Shown: one piece after another, positions 4,572-6,042 of the stretch | Position numbering within the stretch: position 1 is the stretch's first letter | Layout of the letters: every line of letters starts with the position of its first letter | NCBI GenBank assembly: GCA_013203265.1 | Contig: JABMQK010000091.1 | Span: 1 to 6,042 of the forward strand | Origin: a bacterium | GTDB lineage: Bacteria; Omnitrophota; Gorgyraeia; Velamenicoccales; JABMQK01 | DNA length: 6,042 bases | Reading direction: 5' to 3' | Notes under the pieces: generated by a model | What the model saw: the letters and a program-made list of their open reading frames with translations, nothing else | Told to the model about the DNA's origin: nothing | Database searches by the model: none | Translations under genes and position numbers: made by a program

Positions 4572-6042
4572 TAAGCTTAAAGCATATAGCCCTAACAGTA
4601 ATTTTTTTATCCATTTTTTCTGTGCAGTTTTGTTTAGCCCAACAGGACGCTAAAAGAATTGATTTGTTAAAACAAGAGATAAGAGATATCCAGACCGCTG
4701 AAGGCTCGGAATTGTTATTGACGGAATTACTGGATGTATATGCTCAAGGTAACGATTTTGATGAATTTTATAATTTTCTAGAAACTGTTGAGAAAAAAAA
4801 GATATTTAGAAAGACATCAATTGTTTACTATTATAAAGCATTAACACGTTTTAGGCAGATGCAATTTTTAGAAGAAAATAAGATGTGGCAGGAGCTTTTT
4901 GATAATAAAGATTCATATATCGCAGATTTAGATAAATCTTTAGCAAAGGCAAGAAAATTAAACACTTGCGTCAATCCTTTAGCTTTAAGAATTAAGTTTT
5001 TAGAAGCACAGACAAAAGAAGATGATGAAGCTTCTTTAATTGAAACATTAGAGGATTTATTTAATTTAGCTAAAGAGTATATCGAAACAGAAAATGACGT
5101 CGAGGTGATAAAAGATATCGCAGATAAATTATCAGAAGAAAAGCAAGATACTTATGCCAAAAAATTATATAATGTCTACGTCACTAAGATTTCCAGGGCT
5201 GATATAGGCCAAGAAGAGTTGAAGAAAATAGCAGAAGATTTCTTAAAGAAAGATAAGGTTAATTTGGCCGTCTCTTTATATAGCGCCTATTTAGACAGAT
5301 TAACTGGTATCCCAGAAGATAGAGATGCTATTATAAAGGAGATGTTTGATATAGCAGAAAAATTTGAACATCCTGGTTGGCGGGAAGGGGTTGATCCTTT
5401 TTTTGCAGAGAAGCTTTATGAAAAGATAGAGTCTTTATATAACGTTGAATCTTTTGATGAGTTTTCTCAACTCCAGAGGGCCTATAATTTAGAGAGAATA
5501 AAAGAATATGAGTCCTGTTTTGGGGAATATCTTAGATTGATAGATATTTTTCCAAATTACCAAGACAAGGACAGGATTTATTTTAGGCTTGGTATTTTAA
5601 GCGCTTATGAATTTAATAAAATAGATGAAGCAAAAGAATATTTTTTAAAAGTAACCAATAATTTCCCTCAAAGCCTAGACTATTCTAATAGCCTGTATCA
5701 TTTAGGATTGTTAAATCACTGGCAGGGCAATCTAAAAAAAGCAGATGAATTTTATAAGAAGATTTTAGAAAAGACAAAAGATATTAAAGATAAGCCTGAG
5801 ATTGCGCTTTTGGCTGAGTCCAGGATTAAAGAGATAGATGACGATAGAGATATAGAATATAACCTAAAGATGTTTTTAGGAGCGGTGTTGGTTGAGATAG
5901 AGGAAGAGAAGCCGTATTTGCACTTAGAGCTATTTGCAAGGGCGGGGAAAGATTATTTAGATGAAACGATTAAATTCCAAACCAATTCATATTTTACAGA
6001 TACCGGTTGTTTACAGGAAGATTTCACTTATCTCTGGTCGGG
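4568..6042 (+). CDS. Secreted TPR-repeat protein with start of a C-terminal beta-domain, 3' partial
   Basis: The ATG overlaps the stop of the glycosidase (ATGA, 4568-4571), and the frame stays open for 491 codons to the right edge. No good Shine-Dalgarno precedes it (only an A-rich run), so translation is probably coupled to the upstream gene. A signal peptide (about 24 residues, hydrophobic, ending C-L-A before QQ) supports this start. The body is almost wholly helical, with many Glu, Lys and Leu. Two clear TPR units lie at about residues 336-369 (LGILSAYEFNKIDEAKEYF) and 370-406 (LYHLGLLNHWQGNLKKADEF), and weaker helical pairs come before. From about residue 435 the character changes to a beta-rich stretch ending in F-T-D-T-G-C and TYLWSG, which looks like the beginning of a PKD/Ig-like domain, but it is cut off. 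The likely role is an extracytoplasmic scaffold or partner for the coupled glycosidase; no enzymatic motif is visible in the part present. I do not recognise the family beyond TPR. Confidence 0.8.
   Translation, partial: MISLKHIALTVIFLSIFSVQFCLAQQDAKRIDLLKQEIRDIQTAEGSELLLTELLDVYAQGNDFDEFYNFLETVEKKKIFRKTSIVYYYKALTRFRQMQFLEENKMWQELFDNKDSYIADLDKSLAKARKLNTCVNPLALRIKFLEAQTKEDDEASLIETLEDLFNLAKEYIETENDVEVIKDIADKLSEEKQDTYAKKLYNVYVTKISRADIGQEELKKIAEDFLKKDKVNLAVSLYSAYLDRLTGIPEDRDAIIKEMFDIAEKFEHPGWREGVDPFFAEKLYEKIESLYNVESFDEFSQLQRAYNLERIKEYESCFGEYLRLIDIFPNYQDKDRIYFRLGILSAYEFNKIDEAKEYFLKVTNNFPQSLDYSNSLYHLGLLNHWQGNLKKADEFYKKILEKTKDIKDKPEIALLAESRIKEIDDDRDIEYNLKMFLGAVLVEIEEEKPYLHLELFARAGKDYLDETIKFQTNSYFTDTGCLQEDFTYLWS

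Overview
This is an AT-rich bacterial window in which every supported gene lies on the plus strand. The strongest clue to organism type is a run at 1843-1858 that closely matches the complement of a bacterial 16S rRNA 3' tail. Three of the four proteins carry an N-terminal hydrophobic export or anchor segment, and the fourth is cut at its N-terminus, so the cluster works outside the cytoplasm. The gene content (TPR-linked clan-A glycosidases, a catalysis-free sugar-binding protein, a TPR protein) suggests an uncultured bacterium of the Omnitrophota or a similar candidate lineage. That placement is an impression, not something the sequence proves.

Layout. Positions 3-1826 hold the C-terminal part of a large glycoside hydrolase: an unassigned and TPR-like N-terminal region, then a clan GH-A (beta/alpha)8 barrel with both catalytic glutamates and a small insert that looks like two EF-hand calcium loops. 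Positions 1827-1982 are a leader with an over-long Shine-Dalgarno-like sequence and a 16-bp AT palindrome. Positions 1983-3122 encode a secreted protein made only of two tandem carbohydrate-binding-like beta-sandwich domains. Positions 3123-3326 are a second leader with two hairpins, one of them inserted between a Shine-Dalgarno sequence and the start codon. Positions 3327-4571 encode a second, shorter glycosidase paralogous to the first. Its stop codon overlaps (ATGA) the start of a long secreted TPR protein at 4568 that runs off the right edge; this last gene has no stop in the window and would be missed by a caller that demands closed ORFs.

How they may work together. Two related barrel enzymes flank a sugar-binding protein, and the second is translationally coupled to a TPR scaffold. 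Barrel motifs (KG.xY, NT[IV]R.Y, GNEN, E[YF]GC, GG.[IV]FE) fit GH2-type TIM barrels and also resemble the eukaryotic GH72 beta-1,3-glucanosyltransferases. A plausible reading is an extracytoplasmic system that binds and trims or rearranges a beta-glucan, either the cell's own exopolysaccharide or an external one. Substrate and direction are inference. No tRNA, rRNA, CRISPR array, transposase or clear rho-independent terminator was seen.
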